Source of the DNA: Clostridia bacterium
Lineage (GTDB): Bacteria; Bacillota; Clostridia; HGM11327
Direction of reading: 5' to 3'
NCBI GenBank assembly: GCA_017935525.1
Contig: JAGBHJ010000104.1
Coordinates: forward strand, 1 to 5,584
Length of the DNA stretch: 5,584 nucleotides
Shown here: in pieces, positions 1 through 5,538 of the stretch
Layout of the letters: the number at the start of each line of letters is the position of its first letter
Position numbering within the stretch: the first letter of the stretch is position 1
Notes under the pieces: generated by a model
The model's input: the letters and a program-made list of their open reading frames with translations, nothing else
What the model was told of the DNA's origin: nothing
Databases searched by the model: none
Made by a program: the position numbers and the translations under genes

Positions 1-617
1 AACGATGTTCTCCATTCACATATCATTTGATTAACTTCCGTCGTGGTCATTTTTGAAGCAACATCCCACGCTTGCGGAAAATAAGTTTGCACAAAGCGTA
101 CTTGCTCTTGCTTGGGTACATAGTCAGACGGAATCAATAATTTTTGCATATGGATTGCTCTAACAGTTTGCTTTAAAATTTTATTTTTATCATCTAATGA
201 TAGCTGACTATATCTTCGGATTATAATCTTTCCCAATGATTCTTGTTTTAGAATTTCATTATATACATTACCAATTTGTGTTTCTTTATCAATAGATATA
301 GAAATTTCGGAAGTATATACACCTTTCATGTGAGTGGGGGAAATCGCAGGATTATCACCGTTGCATTCATAAATGCTTCCAGTTACCTTGCTATAAAAAT
401 CGTAAAGCATATTATCGTAATGTTCGACAAAAACTACTTTACCATTTTCATTTTCACTAAAAGTTACCCATTTGTAAGAACGATTCCATATGTAAAACAG
501 AGCAATACAATAGCTTGGCGTAAAACATATCACGGGTTTTGATATTGCATTGGTTTGTGTAGCGAACGGTTCTAATTTCTTTATGTTTTGAATTTGAGTT
601 CCGTGATATAGATTCAT
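1..617 (-). CDS. Unidentified AT-rich protein starting MNLYHGT, 3' end outside window (partial)
   Basis: The frame stays open from an ATG at 617 down to base 1 (205 full codons, no stop), so the C-terminus lies beyond the window. The start is supported by a GGGGGA ribosome binding site (625-630) and a near-consensus promoter just upstream. The product looks soluble, with no signal peptide or clear membrane segment. Residues 1-7 are MNLYHGT, followed by a hydrophobic stretch (VICFTPSYCIALFYIW, about 29-44). The aromatic-HG start followed by a strand and an 'ALFYIW' helix resembles the N-terminal layout of ADP-ribosyltransferase-like folds such as DUF3990-type proteins, but that is a weak, motif-level resemblance and no catalytic Glu can be assigned. 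A later stretch (GKIIIRRYSQLSLDD, about 135-149) looks globular. I recall similar uncharacterised clostridial proteins but cannot name a family. The gene is visibly more AT-rich than the ffh-trmD cluster, which fits an accessory or transferred gene. Confidence 0.8.
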   Translation of the reverse strand, partial: MNLYHGTQIQNIKKLEPFATQTNAISKPVICFTPSYCIALFYIWNRSYKWVTFSENENGKVVFVEHYDNMLYDFYSKVTGSIYECNGDNPAISPTHMKGVYTSEISISIDKETQIGNVYNEILKQESLGKIIIRRYSQLSLDDKNKILKQTVRAIHMQKLLIPSDYVPKQEQVRFVQTYFPQAWDVASKMTTTEVNQMICEWRTS

Positions 618-650
618 ATCAATATCCCCCATAACTTTTGGTACACTAAC

Positions 651-679
651 ATTGTATCATAAAATGGGAACATTGTCAA
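651..679 (-). promoter_or_regulatory. Strong housekeeping promoter for the left-edge gene
   Basis: On the minus strand TTGACA (679-674) is followed by exactly 17 bases and TACAAT (656-651), one mismatch from the sigma-A/sigma-70 consensus. Transcription should start near 644, leaving a leader of about 27 nt before the ATG at 617. The promoter lies beyond the acetyltransferase terminator, so the left-edge gene is probably its own transcription unit. Confidence 0.85.
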
Positions 680-799
680 GGAATATCAATTGTAAAGCTA
701 TTTTGTGGTGCTTGCGTCTGGGGCAAGCATAGCGCGTGGATGTCCTCGCACAATTGGGCAGAAGCCCGAACCCACTATCCGCAGAGGGAAACGGTGTAT
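680..799. other. GC-richer non-coding spacer with small inverted repeats
   Basis: I see no gene here; the frames that stay open lack a ribosome binding site and run through hairpins. The stretch contains an inverted repeat TGCTTGC / GCAAGCA (709-715 with 723-729, 7-nt loop) and a small GGGC / GCCC hairpin near 756-767. It is clearly more GC-rich than the AT-rich gene to its left. It may be part of a dispersed intergenic repeat together with the hairpin at 800-830, but one window cannot show that. Confidence 0.4.
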
Positions 800-830
800 C
801 AAAGCCTCCCTTTGCACAAGGGAGGCTTTG
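800..830. repeat. Perfect 31-bp inverted repeat, AAAGCCTCCC type
   Basis: Bases 800-812 pair perfectly with 818-830 (13 bp, arm core AAAGCCTCCCTT) around a 5-nt loop. Neither strand has a T-run after the stem, so it is not a standard intrinsic terminator. Elements with this AAAGCCTCCCTT / AAGGGAGG core are, from memory, frequent between genes in gut Clostridia. It lies between the acetyltransferase terminator and the left-edge gene promoter. The structure is certain; its identity as a dispersed repeat is inferred. Confidence 0.75.
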
Positions 831-848
831 GCAAGTTTCCACCGACAG

Positions 849-883
849 AAAAACACCACCAAAGAGAAATCCTTGGTGGTGTT
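849..883 (-). terminator. Intrinsic terminator of the acetyltransferase gene
   Basis: Bases 852-862 pair with 873-883 (11-bp stem, core ACACCACCAA / TTGGTGGTGT) around a 10-nt loop. Read on the minus strand, the stem runs directly into five T residues (853-849). It lies about 73 bases past the acetyltransferase stop codon. On the plus strand the stem is followed by only a short, offset T-run (888-891), so minus-strand use is more likely. Confidence 0.8.
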
Positions 884-955
884 CGTGTTTTCTCCGCTAA
901 AGATGCATAGCAGATAGCGCAGGCTTGTCATAAGTGCTTTTTGTGTTTTGATGGG

Positions 956-1510
956 TCAGCCCTTTTGGGGCTTTATGATCTCGTACAGCTGATGCTCCCT
1001 CCATTGACCGTTTATCTGCAGGTAGGAGTCGGACGTACCTATAAGGCGGAAGCCCGAATTCAGCAGTACCTTTTGCGAAGCGGCATTTGACGGGATAACG
1101 CTTGCCTCCAGCCTGTGGAGGTACAGATCCTCAAAGGCTATGCTGATGACCTTTTTTACAGCCTCAGTCATGTAGCCCTTGTTGACCTCGTCCTTGTCCA
1201 GACGGTAGCCCATAAACGCGGAGCAGAAATTGCCGTACAGCACGTTGGAAAGTCGGATGGCGCCTATAAGCCTTTCGGGGGAGTCGTGCTTGGCAAGCAA
1301 AAAGGAAACTCCCGTCAGCTTCTTTAGCTCCCTTTGCTCCGCACGGATCCATTCCCGCTGATAACGGCGGGTGTAAAAATCGTCGGGACGCTTTGGCTCC
1401 CATATTTCCAAAAAATCCTTGTTCCTTAGGTGGTAATCCATCAAGGGGTCCAGATGCGCTTTGTCGGGCGTCATCAGAAGCAGTCGCTTTGTTTCGTATA
1501 TCAGGGTCAT
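956..1510 (-). CDS. GNAT family N-acetyltransferase, RimJ/RimL-like
   Basis: This 184-residue protein has a complete GNAT fold of the RimJ/RimL branch, which transfers acetyl from acetyl-CoA to an N-terminal or small-molecule amine. It opens with ETKRLLL (6-12), typical of the branch's first strand. The acetyl-CoA pyrophosphate loop is at NKGYMTEA (110-117), followed by LHRLEA (131-136), the PSNAASQKVLLNSGF motif (140-154) and INGQW near 167-170. Length matches the family. The start is fixed by GAAGGAG (1523-1517) six bases before the ATG, behind its own promoter. It is monocistronic, divergent from the SRP cluster and closed by its own terminator. The real substrate cannot be read from sequence: relatives acetylate ribosomal protein N-termini, antibiotics or other amines. 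Nothing appears broken. Confidence 0.9.
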   Translation of the reverse strand: MTLIYETKRLLLMTPDKAHLDPLMDYHLRNKDFLEIWEPKRPDDFYTRRYQREWIRAEQRELKKLTGVSFLLAKHDSPERLIGAIRLSNVLYGNFCSAFMGYRLDKDEVNKGYMTEAVKKVISIAFEDLYLHRLEASVIPSNAASQKVLLNSGFRLIGTSDSYLQINGQWREHQLYEIIKPQKG

Positions 1511-1541
1511 AAGATGCTCCTTCGGTAATGCTTACCATAAT

Positions 1542-1570
1542 ATTATAGCATGGATCTCCGTTATTGACAA
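1542..1570 (-). promoter_or_regulatory. Promoter of the acetyltransferase gene
   Basis: On the minus strand TTGTCA (1570-1565), a 17-base spacer and a perfect TATAAT (1547-1542) form a housekeeping promoter. A TGC just before the -10 makes it an extended -10 type. The start should fall near 1535, giving a leader of about 25 nt. It diverges from the ylxM promoter about 130 bases away. Confidence 0.82.
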
Positions 1571-1697
1571 GAGCAAGGGATAACGTTGGAAAAATATTTG
1601 TAAAATACGAGATATTACCTTGAAAATATCGGGAAAGAATAAATGAGTGCGTGTTGCGTTCCTTTCCATCATTTGTGAGGATATTTGCTGAAAGCAC

Positions 1698-1726
1698 TTG
1701 ACAATATGGGAGTTTTGTGGTATAAT
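1698..1726 (+). promoter_or_regulatory. Consensus promoter of the ylxM-ffh-rpsP-khpA-rimM-trmD operon
   Basis: TTGACA (1698-1703), exactly 17 bases, and TATAAT (1721-1726) match the sigma-A consensus perfectly. Transcription should start near 1733, about 44 nt before the ylxM start codon. I found no comparable promoter inside the downstream gene cluster, so this probably drives all six genes. Confidence 0.88.
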
Positions 1727-1763
1727 ACGCAAAGTCAAATAATAATACTTGACTTCATATCGT

Positions 1764-1769
1764 AAGGAG
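1764..1769 (+). promoter_or_regulatory. Ribosome binding site of ylxM, decides the start codon
   Basis: AAGGAG ends one base before an ATG at 1771 but seven bases before a second in-frame ATG at 1777. One base is too close for ribosome binding, so 1777 is the likely start. Confidence 0.75.
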
Positions 1770-1776
1770 CATGGCT

Positions 1777-2112
1777 ATGAGAGATAAGGATGTTGTAAAA
1801 TACGCAAGGCTGTTGGACATTTACGAAAGTGTGCTGACAGAAAGACAGGCGATGGCGATGGAAGAATACTACGGTCGTGATTTTACAATGGAGGAGACAG
1901 CGGAAAATCTGGGCATCTCCAAGCAGGCGGTACATTTTGCGGTAAAAAATGCAGAGCAAAAGATAGACAAGCTTGAGGCACAGCTGCAGATACAGTCAAG
2001 ACTCAGCCTGGTTAGTGTCAAGCTGGAGGGCATAAGGTGCATGGTGGAGGACGACGCTCCAAAGGAGGAGATCCTCGACATGATCGACACCATGTTGGCA
2101 GGTCTGCAATAA
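1777..2112 (+). CDS. ylxM: YlxM family HTH protein, SRP-associated (UPF0122)
   Basis: This 111-residue protein belongs to the YlxM/UPF0122 family, which nearly always sits next to ffh in Firmicutes and was reported to modulate SRP function in streptococci. The N-terminal part (about 10-30, LLDIYESVLTERQ) is the family signature. It is followed by a sigma-factor region-4-like helix-turn-helix at about 36-62 (FTMEETAENLGISKQAVHFA), then a charged amphipathic helix (NAEQKIDKLEAQLQIQ) and a helical C-terminus. Length matches the family. The start at 1777 is preferred over ATG 1771 because of Shine-Dalgarno spacing. It is the first gene of the operon, 37 bases ahead of ffh. Direct DNA regulation is possible from the HTH but not shown. 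Confidence 0.93.
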   Translation: MRDKDVVKYARLLDIYESVLTERQAMAMEEYYGRDFTMEETAENLGISKQAVHFAVKNAEQKIDKLEAQLQIQSRLSLVSVKLEGIRCMVEDDAPKEEILDMIDTMLAGLQ

Positions 2113-2138
2113 AATAAGCAAGGGAGCCCTTTGGGTTT

Positions 2139-2144
2139 AGGTGA
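2139..2144 (+). promoter_or_regulatory. Ribosome binding site of ffh, decides the start codon
   Basis: AGGTGA lies five bases before ATG 2150. It overlaps an in-frame GTG at 2141, which would add three residues (MNY) absent from typical Ffh and has no well-placed ribosome binding site of its own. ATG 2150 is therefore the better start. Confidence 0.7.
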
Positions 2145-2149
2145 ATTAT

Positions 2150-3505
2150 ATGGCATTTGAAAGCTTAGCAGAAAAATTGCAGGAAGCATTCAAAAAACTT
2201 ACAGGCGGCGGTAAGGTCAGCGAGGCTGACGTCAAGGCGGCAATGCGTACTGTCAAATTGGCGTTGCTGGAGGCCGATGTAAACTATGCCGTTGTAAAGG
2301 ACTTTATTTCCAAGGTAAGTGAGAAGGCTGTCGGTGCGGAGATATTGGAAAGTCTTTCCGCGGGTCAGCACATTATAAAGATAGTAAGAGATGAGCTTTG
2401 CCAGCTGATGGGCGGGGAAAGAACAAAGCTTGCTGTATCGGATAAGCTGCCCACAGTAATATTGATGTGCGGTCTGCAGGGTACGGGTAAGACCACGGTA
2501 AGTGCCAAGCTTGCCGCAATGCTTAAGAAGGAGGGCAAAAAGCCCCTTTTGGCAGCCTGCGATATTTACAGACCGGCCGCAATCAAGCAGTTGCAGGTGG
2601 TGGGCGAAAAGGTCGGTGTGCCTGTTTTTGAAAAGGGCACTCAGGATCCTGTAAAGACAGCGTCCCAGGCGGTGGAATATGCAAGGGCAAACGGTCTTGA
2701 TACCGTTATTGTGGATACCGCCGGCAGACTCCATATTGACGACGACATGATGGACGAGATGAAGAACATCGCCAAGGCGGTTGAGCCTGACGAAACTCTC
2801 CTGGTGGTTGACGCAATGACGGGTCAGGATGCGGTGACTGTTGCCAAGTCCTTTAACGAGCAGATCGGTATGGACGGCATCATTATGACAAAGATGGACG
2901 GCGATACCCGTGGCGGTGCGGCACTTTCCGCAAAGGCAGTTACGGGCAAGCCCATCAAGTTTATATCGTCTGGTGAAAAGGTGGATGAGGATACTCTGGA
3001 GCCCTTTTATCCGGACAGAATGGCTTCCAGAATATTGGGCATGGGCGACGTGCTCACCCTTATCGACAGAGCAGAAAAAATGTTTGACCAGCAGCAGGCT
3101 ATTGCTCTGGAGGAGAAGATCCGCAGCAGCAAGATGACTCTGGACGACTTTTTGGAGCAGATGGAAGCAATGCAAAAAATGGGCGATCTCAACGATATTA
3201 TCAAGATGATCCCCGGCATGAATTCCAAGGCTATGGCAAACGTTTCCGTGGAGGAAAAGCAGTTGGAGAGGACAAAGGCAATAATCCGATCCATGACGCC
3301 AAAGGAAAGGGCAAACCCCGACATTATCAACTTTAACCGCAAAAAGAGAATAGCCGCAGGCTGCGGTCAGCAGGTGGCGGACGTCAACAGACTGTTGAAA
3401 TCATTTGACGAGATGAATAAAATGATGAAGCAGCTTACGGGCGGCAAGATGATGAAGAAAAACAAGGCAATGATGAACGCATTCAACAAAAAGATGCGCT
3501 TCTGA
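2150..3505 (+). CDS. ffh: Signal recognition particle GTPase Ffh (SRP54)
   Basis: This 451-residue protein is the SRP GTPase that binds 4.5S/6S SRP RNA and signal sequences and delivers ribosomes to FtsY at the membrane. The N domain covers about 1-90 (MAFESLAEKLQEAFKKL). The GTPase domain has a P-loop GLQGTGKTT (108-116), DIYRPAA, DTAGR (189-193) and the TKMDGD base-recognition motif (247-252). The methionine-rich M domain runs from about 305 to the end, with MIPGM (353-357), the SRP-RNA-binding RIAAGCG (400-406) and a Met/Lys tail. Length matches the family. Small oddities: GEKVDEDTLEPF has about two more residues than the usual GEKLDxLEPF form, and RIAAGCG carries Cys where GSG is usual. 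The gene ends in tandem in-frame stops (TGA then TAA). It is the second gene of the operon. Identification is secure. Confidence 0.98.
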   Translation: MAFESLAEKLQEAFKKLTGGGKVSEADVKAAMRTVKLALLEADVNYAVVKDFISKVSEKAVGAEILESLSAGQHIIKIVRDELCQLMGGERTKLAVSDKLPTVILMCGLQGTGKTTVSAKLAAMLKKEGKKPLLAACDIYRPAAIKQLQVVGEKVGVPVFEKGTQDPVKTASQAVEYARANGLDTVIVDTAGRLHIDDDMMDEMKNIAKAVEPDETLLVVDAMTGQDAVTVAKSFNEQIGMDGIIMTKMDGDTRGGAALSAKAVTGKPIKFISSGEKVDEDTLEPFYPDRMASRILGMGDVLTLIDRAEKMFDQQQAIALEEKIRSSKMTLDDFLEQMEAMQKMGDLNDIIKMIPGMNSKAMANVSVEEKQLERTKAIIRSMTPKERANPDIINFNRKKRIAAGCGQQVADVNRLLKSFDEMNKMMKQLTGGKMMKKNKAMMNAFNKKMRF

Positions 3506-3573
3506 TAATGTAAAACACAGTCCCAAGAGGATTGAAAATAATTTAATTATATATTTTTGGAGGATTTAACACA

Positions 3574-3816
3574 ATGGCAGTTAAAATTCGTTTGATGAGA
3601 ATTGGTGCAAAGAAGGCACCCTTCTACAAGGTAGTTGTTGCAGATTCTAAGGCACCCAGAAACAGTGAGTATATCGACCTTATCGGAACATACAACCCGA
3701 TGACAGAGCCCGCTGAGATCAAGATCGACGCTGAAAAGGCTAAGAAGTGGATCGCTAACGGCGCACAGCCCACAGATACTGCAAGAGTATTGCTCAAGAA
3801 GAACGGCGTAGAATAA
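3574..3816 (+). CDS. rpsP: 30S ribosomal protein bS16
   Basis: This complete 80-residue S16 protein binds 16S rRNA during early 30S assembly. The N-terminus MAVKIRLMRIGAKKAPFYK and the central IGTYNPMTEPAEIKI stretch are family hallmarks, followed by GAQPTDTARVLLKK near the C-terminus. A GGAGG site (3559-3563) lies ten bases before the ATG within an AT-rich 68-base gap after ffh. No convincing separate promoter is visible in that gap: a TTGAAA at 3532 has no -10 at proper spacing. Codon choice is visibly restricted, as expected for an abundant protein. Confidence 0.98.
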   Translation: MAVKIRLMRIGAKKAPFYKVVVADSKAPRNSEYIDLIGTYNPMTEPAEIKIDAEKAKKWIANGAQPTDTARVLLKKNGVE

Positions 3817-3820
3817 TATC

Positions 3821-4048
3821 ATGAAGGATCTGGTAAAATTCATTGCCCAGAGCCTTGTTGAGTTCCCTCAGCAGGTGGTAGTGACACAGAAGGAAGACGG
3901 TGACAACATCACTATCGAGCTTAAGGTCGCTCCCGAGGATATGGGCAAGGTGATAGGAAAGCACGGCAAAATCGCAAGAGCTATCCGCTGTGTTACCAAG
4001 GCAGCCGCAAGCAAGCAGGACAAGCACGTCAACGTAGAGATCCTTTGA
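3821..4048 (+). CDS. khpA: KH-domain RNA-binding protein KhpA (YlqC family)
   Basis: This 75-residue single KH domain has the nucleic-acid-binding GxxG loop at GKHG (46-49) within VIGKHGKIARAI, and opens with MKDLVKFIAQSLVE, typical of KhpA/YlqC. In Firmicutes KhpA acts with KhpB (EloR/Jag) as an RNA-binding pair affecting small-RNA stability, cell elongation and division; that role is family knowledge, not seen here. The start is only four bases after the rpsP stop and I see no clear Shine-Dalgarno sequence, so translation is probably coupled to rpsP. It ends one base before rimM. Length matches the family. Confidence 0.95.
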   Translation: MKDLVKFIAQSLVEFPQQVVVTQKEDGDNITIELKVAPEDMGKVIGKHGKIARAIRCVTKAAASKQDKHVNVEIL

Positions 4049-4049
4049 T

Positions 4050-4541
4050 ATGAAGCAGCAATATCTGGCGCTTGGCTTTATATCAAAGCCTCACGGAATC
4101 AAAGGGCACGTAAAAGTAGAACCTTTAACCGATGACATTACCCGTTTCAAGAATATGAAGCACGTTTTCATAGAAGAAGCGGGTAATTATGTTAAATACC
4201 GCATTAAGGAGCGCAGTATTGCTCCTGCCTACGCATTGTTAAAGCTGGAGGGCATCGACACTCCGGAGCAGGCGGAGGCTTACAGAAATAAGACCCTGTG
4301 GCAGCCCAGAAGCGAAAGCAGAAAGCTGGCAAAGGACGAGTATTTCTGGGTGGATCTGATAGGTCTTGACGTGGTATTTTCTGACGACGGCAAAAGGCTG
4401 GGCGTGCTGGATTCCATAATTGCAACGTACAGCAATGACGTTTACGTGGTAAAGACGGACAAGGGTCAGGAGGTACTGATCCCCGCCTTAAAGCAGTATA
4501 TTACGGTGGATATGGATAAGGAAGCCATATTCGTTCACTGA
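4050..4541 (+). CDS. rimM: 16S rRNA processing/30S maturation factor RimM
   Basis: This 163-residue protein helps mature the 3' domain (head) of the 30S subunit and binds uS19. The N-terminal RimM domain begins YLALGFISKPHGIKGHVKV (5-23), with the conserved HGIKG, and contains LEGIDTPEQAEAYRNKTLW (66-84). The C-terminal PRC-barrel domain starts near 97 with YFWVDLIG (98-105) and includes NDVYVV (129-134) and LIPALKQYI (143-151). It is slightly shorter than many homologues but complete. ATG 4050 follows the khpA stop by one base with only a weak AGAG upstream, so coupled translation is likely. There is no ylqD between it and khpA, unlike in B. subtilis. Confidence 0.96.
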   Translation: MKQQYLALGFISKPHGIKGHVKVEPLTDDITRFKNMKHVFIEEAGNYVKYRIKERSIAPAYALLKLEGIDTPEQAEAYRNKTLWQPRSESRKLAKDEYFWVDLIGLDVVFSDDGKRLGVLDSIIATYSNDVYVVKTDKGQEVLIPALKQYITVDMDKEAIFVH

Positions 4542-4566
4542 GAAGGTCTGGAGGAGATCCTGCCAA

Positions 4567-5256
4567 ATGAGGATTGATATCTTAACGCTTTTTCCCGAGA
4601 TGTTTGAGTCGGTCATAAACTCCAGCATTTTCGGCAGAGCAGTCAAGTCGGGAATATTTGAGATACACCTGCACAACATAAGGGATTACACCCTGGACAA
4701 GCACAAGCATACGGACGACTACCCCTTTGGCGGTGGTGCGGGCATGGTAATGACGCCACAGCCCCTGTTTGATTGCTTTGACGCGGTGATAGGGGATGCG
4801 GACCCAAAGCCCAAATGTATCTATATGTCGCCCCAGGGCAAGACTTTGACCCACGACAAGGCGGCAGAGCTTTCCGCCTGTGACAGGCTGGTGATACTTT
4901 GCGGTCACTACGAGGGCGTTGACCAGAGAGTGCTGGACACCTATATTGACGAGGAGATATCCATAGGGGATTACGTGTTGACGGGCGGCGAGCTGCCTGC
5001 AATGGTAATGATGGATTGCTTGTCAAGATTTGTGCCCGGAGTGTTGGGCAAGAGTGAGTCTGCCCAGGACGAAAGCTTTTCCAACGGCTTGCTGGAGTAT
5101 CCCCAGTACACAAGACCTGCAGATTTCCGCGGACAAAAGGTGCCCGAGGTGCTTTTGTCAGGCAATCACGCCAAGATAGACGAATGGCGTACCGAAATGA
5201 GCATCAAAAAGACACTTGAGGTAAGACCTGAGCTGGTGGAAAAGCTGGGGATATAA
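4567..5256 (+). CDS. trmD: tRNA (guanine37-N1)-methyltransferase TrmD
   Basis: TrmD methylates G37 of tRNAs with S-adenosylmethionine, preventing +1 frameshifting. The 229-residue protein has the SPOUT trefoil-knot motifs: PFGGGAGMVM (53-62), YMSPQG (86-91), CGHYEGVDQR (112-121, with Glu116), SIGDYVLTGGE (132-142) and Arg154, then GLLEYPQYTRP and VLLSGNH before WR...S...T...RPEL. Positions 116 and 154 match E. coli numbering without gaps, which puts Glu at position 169 (QDESF) where the E. coli catalytic base is Asp169 (EDSF); Asp168 is adjacent. The C-terminus stops just after RPELVEKLGI and is shorter than the 240-255 residues usual elsewhere. GGAGGAG (4550-4556) lies ten bases before the ATG. 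Last gene of the operon: a terminator follows and rplS is absent. Confidence 0.97.
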   Translation: MRIDILTLFPEMFESVINSSIFGRAVKSGIFEIHLHNIRDYTLDKHKHTDDYPFGGGAGMVMTPQPLFDCFDAVIGDADPKPKCIYMSPQGKTLTHDKAAELSACDRLVILCGHYEGVDQRVLDTYIDEEISIGDYVLTGGELPAMVMMDCLSRFVPGVLGKSESAQDESFSNGLLEYPQYTRPADFRGQKVPEVLLSGNHAKIDEWRTEMSIKKTLEVRPELVEKLGI

Positions 5257-5313
5257 TACCCACCGAGTAAAACAGTAATTCAGAGCACTAATGACAAACG
5301 ATATGATCGTTAT

Positions 5314-5353
5314 CGGAGAGACACTTCGTAAAGAAGCTGTCTCTCTGTTTTTT
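5314..5353 (+). terminator. Intrinsic terminator ending the SRP/ribosome operon
   Basis: An 8-bp stem GAGAGACA / TGTCTCTC (5316-5323 with 5338-5345), extended outward by two pairs, stacks on an inner CTTC / GAAG stem with a GTAAA loop and one bulged C (5337). A run of six T (5348-5353) follows at once. It lies about 60 bases after the trmD stop. Confidence 0.93.
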
Positions 5354-5361
5354 ATGCCCAA

Positions 5362-5391
5362 AAGACACTTTATGCAAATGGAAAATATAAT
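5362..5391 (+). promoter_or_regulatory. Possible promoter for the right-edge gene
   Basis: AAGACA (5362-5367, four of six matches) is followed by 18 bases and a perfect TATAAT (5386-5391). If used, it would give a leader of about 140 nt holding the two hairpins at 5419-5464. The weak -35 makes this tentative. A TATAAC at 5499 is another -10 candidate but has no good -35. Confidence 0.35.
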
Positions 5392-5418
5392 ATCTTTGCT
5401 TTCGGTAGGTTCAGGTGA

Positions 5419-5464
5419 CATTTTGCCTTACGGCAAAGTGATATAAAAGCCGATGGCTTTTGTG
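5419..5464 (+). other. Tandem hairpins in the leader of the right-edge gene
   Basis: The first hairpin pairs CATTTTGCC (5419-5427) with GGCAAAGTG (5432-5440) around TTAC. The second pairs AAAAGCC (5445-5451) with GGCTTTT (5455-5461) around GAT and extends by a few weaker pairs to about 5464. TGATA occurs right after each stem (5440s and 5460s). The second has the shape of a short bidirectional terminator, but its T-run lies within the stem. It could be a second terminator, a regulatory leader or an intergenic repeat. I do not recognise a known riboswitch class. Confidence 0.5.
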
Positions 5465-5538
5465 ATACATTGTGTGAATACATCGCTCTCCCGGGGAATA
5501 TAACTTTATATAGACACAATAAGGCTTGGGAGGTCAAT

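Noticed and set aside
657..931. Several overlapping open frames of 61-77 codons on both strands in the spacer.
   Set aside because: No ribosome binding sites; they pass through the terminator and inverted repeats and show no protein-like composition.
958..972. AGCCC / GGGCT hairpin at the 3' end of the acetyltransferase gene.
   Set aside because: The stem is only five pairs, lies within the coding end and has no T-run after it on the minus strand; the hairpin at 849-883 is the better terminator.
2120..2131. AAGGGAGCCCTT palindrome between ylxM and ffh.
   Set aside because: Four to five pairs with a tiny loop and no T-run; too weak for a terminator or regulatory call.
2165..3175. A 336-codon minus-strand open frame opposite ffh.
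   Set aside because: It is a shadow of ffh: no ribosome binding site, a Cys/His-rich composition typical of antisense frames, and the plus strand encodes an unambiguous full-length Ffh.
3532..3555. Possible internal promoter before rpsP (TTGAAA with TATATT).
   Set aside because: The spacer is only about 12 bases and transcription would start in or beyond the ribosome binding site.
5297..5311. Small palindrome AACGAT-ATG-ATCGTT just before the terminator.
   Set aside because: It is too short to call an operator, lies at the end of a transcript, and may only add to the terminator fold.
5291..5446. A 51-codon plus-strand open frame (MTNDMIVIGETLRKEAV...) just after trmD.
   Set aside because: It runs through the strong intrinsic terminator and the first hairpin, has no Shine-Dalgarno site and shows no recognisable family; probably chance.
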